64,000 nucleotides of DNA. Source: Mucilaginibacter_A sp965201005. Lineage in GTDB: Bacteria; Bacteroidota; Bacteroidia; Sphingobacteriales; Sphingobacteriaceae. How positions within the stretch are numbered: position 1 is the stretch's first letter; every line of letters begins with the position of its first letter. The DNA lies in NCBI RefSeq assembly GCF_965201005.1, contig NZ_OZ241747.1:1302001-1366000 (forward strand), read 5' to 3'. A program made the translations under genes and the position numbers. This document shows, piece after piece, positions 62,433 to 64,000 of this stretch. The notes under the pieces were generated by a model. It saw only the letters and a list, made by a program, of their open reading frames with translations, did not search any database and had not been told where the DNA came from.

Positions 62433-62469
62433 CCTTTAACCTTTAACCTTTAACCTTTAACCTTTAACC
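62433..62469. repeat. Tandem heptanucleotide repeat (CCTTTAA x5.3)
   Basis: Five perfect and one partial copy of CCTTTAA, ending 14 bases before the histidine kinase ATG at 62484. Repeat-unit number changes of seven bases would shift spacing between promoter or ribosome-binding site and start codon. Confidence 0.95.
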
Positions 62470-62483
62470 AGCCGGTTTTGCCG

Positions 62484-63830
62484 ATGAAACCTTACCAATG
62501 GCATATTTTGTGGCGGATACTGCTTTTACCGCTTACTTTTGCGGCGGCGGCTTATGTGGCTTTTCATTTCGGTTTCCACTACGCGATGCTGTTTTTACCG
62601 GTGTTTTTTTGGCAGCTGGGCAACCTGTATTATTTTCAGCATAAAACCCACAAAGAGTTGCAGCAGTTTGTAGAAGCCATCCATTACCGGGATTTTTCTA
62701 GGCATTTTGACGATAAACATACATCAGCCAATTTGCAGATTTTGCGCCAGGGTTTTAACGAGATCAACAGCACGTTTAAAATGATCTCGCGCGAAAAAGA
62801 AACGCAATATCAGTACCTGCAAAAAATTTTGGAACTGGTTGGAACGGGCATAATTTCGTACGAAGCATTGACTGGTAACGTACAGTGGATGAACGAGTCG
62901 CTGAAAAATATGCTGCAATTGCCTTACCTCCGCACTATCCATTCGCTGCAAAAACGGGACGAGGATTTGTACCTGGAAATCATCAGCTTAAAAAGCAGCG
63001 AAACCAGGATTGCAACGGCCCGGACCGAAAAAGCCACGTTTAAAATGCTGCTTTCGGCAACGGCTTTTCAAACGGAAGGCAAAGTTTTCAGGCTGATTGC
63101 ATTCCAGAATGTGGACGAAGCTTTGGACGAGACCGAATCCCGAGCCTGGCAAAAATTATTGGGCGTGATGACGCATGAAATCATGAATTCTATCGCACCG
63201 ATTTCATCATTGGCGCACACGTTAAAAAACCGTTTGCAGGAAGCCAATGCTTCTTTTATGCCTGAAAAAAACGGATCGGTTTTGCTGGAAGACCTGGAAC
63301 TTGGCATCGATACCATTCAGCGGCGAAGTGAAGGTTTGTTAAAATTTGCTGAAACCTACCGTAACCTCAATAAAATCAATACTTTAAGTGTGAAAAAAGT
63401 ATTGGTGCGCGATCTTTTTGAAAGCCTGAACACTTTAATGGAACCAACTTTAAATCAGAAAAAAATTGAGCTGGACATCATTTTAAAAGATCCGGCTGTA
63501 ACCATTGAGGTGGACCCGAACCTGATCGAACAGGTTTTAATTAATTTATTGGTGAATGCCATTGAAGCCGTGAAAGACCGGCCGGAACCGCAAATTGTAC
63601 TTTCTGCTTCTGTTTTAAACGATAAAAAAACCATGCTGAAAATAGCAGATAACGGCACCGGTATGCCCGAAGATGTGCAGGAACAGATTTTTGTGCCATT
63701 TTTTAGCACCAAAAAAACCGGAAGCGGTATTGGTTTAAGTTTATGCAAGCAGATTATGCTGTTACATAAAGCGCATATTTCAGTACAATCTGTGGAAGGT
63801 GAGGGGACGGCTTTTTTGCTGGTGTTTTAG
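62484..63830 (+). CDS. Membrane sensor histidine kinase (NtrY-like)
   Basis: A 448-residue kinase from the ATG at 62484; a TTG six bases earlier is also open. Two N-terminal helices (about 12-28 and 34-50) have almost no periplasmic loop, so sensing is probably intramembrane or cytoplasmic. A PAS-like region (about 105-215) follows. The H-box has the phospho-acceptor His231 in MTHEIMNSIAPISS. The ATPase domain has N-box LINLLVNAIEAV, DNGTGMPEDV and GSGIGLSLCK. No response regulator gene is in the window. The start is preceded by the heptanucleotide repeat, and an exact 12-mer is inside at 63247. Confidence 0.94.
   Translation: MKPYQWHILWRILLLPLTFAAAAYVAFHFGFHYAMLFLPVFFWQLGNLYYFQHKTHKELQQFVEAIHYRDFSRHFDDKHTSANLQILRQGFNEINSTFKMISREKETQYQYLQKILELVGTGIISYEALTGNVQWMNESLKNMLQLPYLRTIHSLQKRDEDLYLEIISLKSSETRIATARTEKATFKMLLSATAFQTEGKVFRLIAFQNVDEALDETESRAWQKLLGVMTHEIMNSIAPISSLAHTLKNRLQEANASFMPEKNGSVLLEDLELGIDTIQRRSEGLLKFAETYRNLNKINTLSVKKVLVRDLFESLNTLMEPTLNQKKIELDIILKDPAVTIEVDPNLIEQVLINLLVNAIEAVKDRPEPQIVLSASVLNDKKTMLKIADNGTGMPEDVQEQIFVPFFSTKKTGSGIGLSLCKQIMLLHKAHISVQSVEGEGTAFLLVF
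63247..63258 (+). repeat. Intragenic exact copy of the dispersed 12-mer
   Basis: ATGCTTCTTTTA in the sense strand, read as Asn-Ala-Ser-Phe-Met, in the helix downstream of the H-box. Confidence 0.8.
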
Positions 63831-64000
63831 AATTGATTATTGTTTGTACTTTTAAGAATATTAACCGAATCACAATTGCTAAATTTATACATTATTGCAG
63901 GTTGCAACTGAGCTGGAAAAACAACCGCATCTTTCACAATTTTGCCTGAAATGTTGGATTGCAAAGAATTTATAAATGCAGATGAAATTGCAAAAGGGAT
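63827..64000 (-). CDS. Possible C-terminal fragment of a minus-strand gene
   Basis: Reading the minus strand in from the right edge gives 57 open codons ending in TAA, whose bases overlap the kinase stop codon (convergent). The sequence includes ISSAFINSLQSNISGK and VFPAQLQPAIMYKF, which look protein-like, but I recognise no family. The upstream part is outside the window, so this stays tentative. A short plus-strand frame from an ATG at 63952 is the competing reading. Confidence 0.4.
   Translation of the reverse strand: MPFAISSAFINSLQSNISGKIVKDAVVFPAQLQPAIMYKFSNCDSVNILKSTNNNQF

Noticed and set aside
1433..63258. The dispersed inverted pairs as ordinary intrinsic terminators only
   Set aside because: Many pairs have spacers of 60 bases or more and no U-run, and seven exact copies of the word lie alone inside genes, so termination alone does not explain it.
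63952..64000. Plus-strand gene starting at the right edge
   Set aside because: Only 16 codons are visible, and the minus-strand frame over the same bases is longer and looks more protein-like.

Overview
The window looks like a chromosomal segment of a Bacteroidota bacterium, most likely Sphingobacteriaceae (Mucilaginibacter/Pedobacter type). This is inferred from the AT-rich DNA, sparse Shine-Dalgarno sequences, TAnnTTTG-type promoter boxes, and the character of the YebC, Asd, CrtI-family and Wzt proteins. No rRNA, tRNA, CRISPR array, insertion sequence or phage gene was seen.

About 56 kb is a surface-glycan biosynthesis and export region. From 36.1 kb down to base 1 the genes run on the minus strand: a GT8 transferase, a Wza-like outer-membrane lipoprotein and a Wzc-like co-polymerase/tyrosine kinase, then an ABC-2 permease (Wzm). 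A dense run of glycosyltransferases follows (GT2, GT4, GT8, GT11, GT14, GT25, GT61, exostosin-like, and a possible GT23-like enzyme), with three left-handed beta-helix acyltransferases. Two separate Wzt-type ATPases share a near-identical ABC domain but carry different C-terminal domains. The run ends in a polymerase/ligase-type membrane protein cut by the window edge. From 36.4 to 41.7 kb lie a GT-A-like protein, a 1033-residue secreted protein and a small OmpA-like protein. From 42 to 55.6 kb, on the plus strand, is a second system: Wza2, Wzc2 (broken by a one-base frameshift), a Wzx-type flippase, a Wzy-type polymerase, several glycosyltransferases and an FAD-dependent mutase/oxidoreductase-like protein. 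It ends with a convergent WecG/TagA-family transferase. No initiating phosphoglycosyl transferase and no nucleotide-sugar synthesis genes are present, so these must be encoded elsewhere.

From 56.7 to 64 kb the genes look like ordinary chromosome: a protein with four copies of a 15-residue motif, a small coiled-coil protein, YebC, aspartate-semialdehyde dehydrogenase, a PfpI/DJ-1 protein, a CrtI-family desaturase, a membrane histidine kinase, and a possible C-terminal gene fragment.

The most striking signal is a 12-base word, ATGCTTCTTTTA (reverse TAAAAGAAGCAT). I found at least 28 exact copies and roughly 15 one-mismatch copies by eye, where a random AT-rich sequence of this size would give about 0.03. 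In intergenic DNA it usually occurs as an inverted pair, often nested within a second pair of arms (GAGCCTGTTTAAA / TTTAAACAGGCTC). It also occurs alone inside at least seven genes, in four different translations. That pattern resembles the DNA uptake sequences of Neisseria and Pasteurellaceae and is the best candidate here for an undescribed system. Two one-base frameshifts (Wzc2 and an exostosin-like gene) are also notable.
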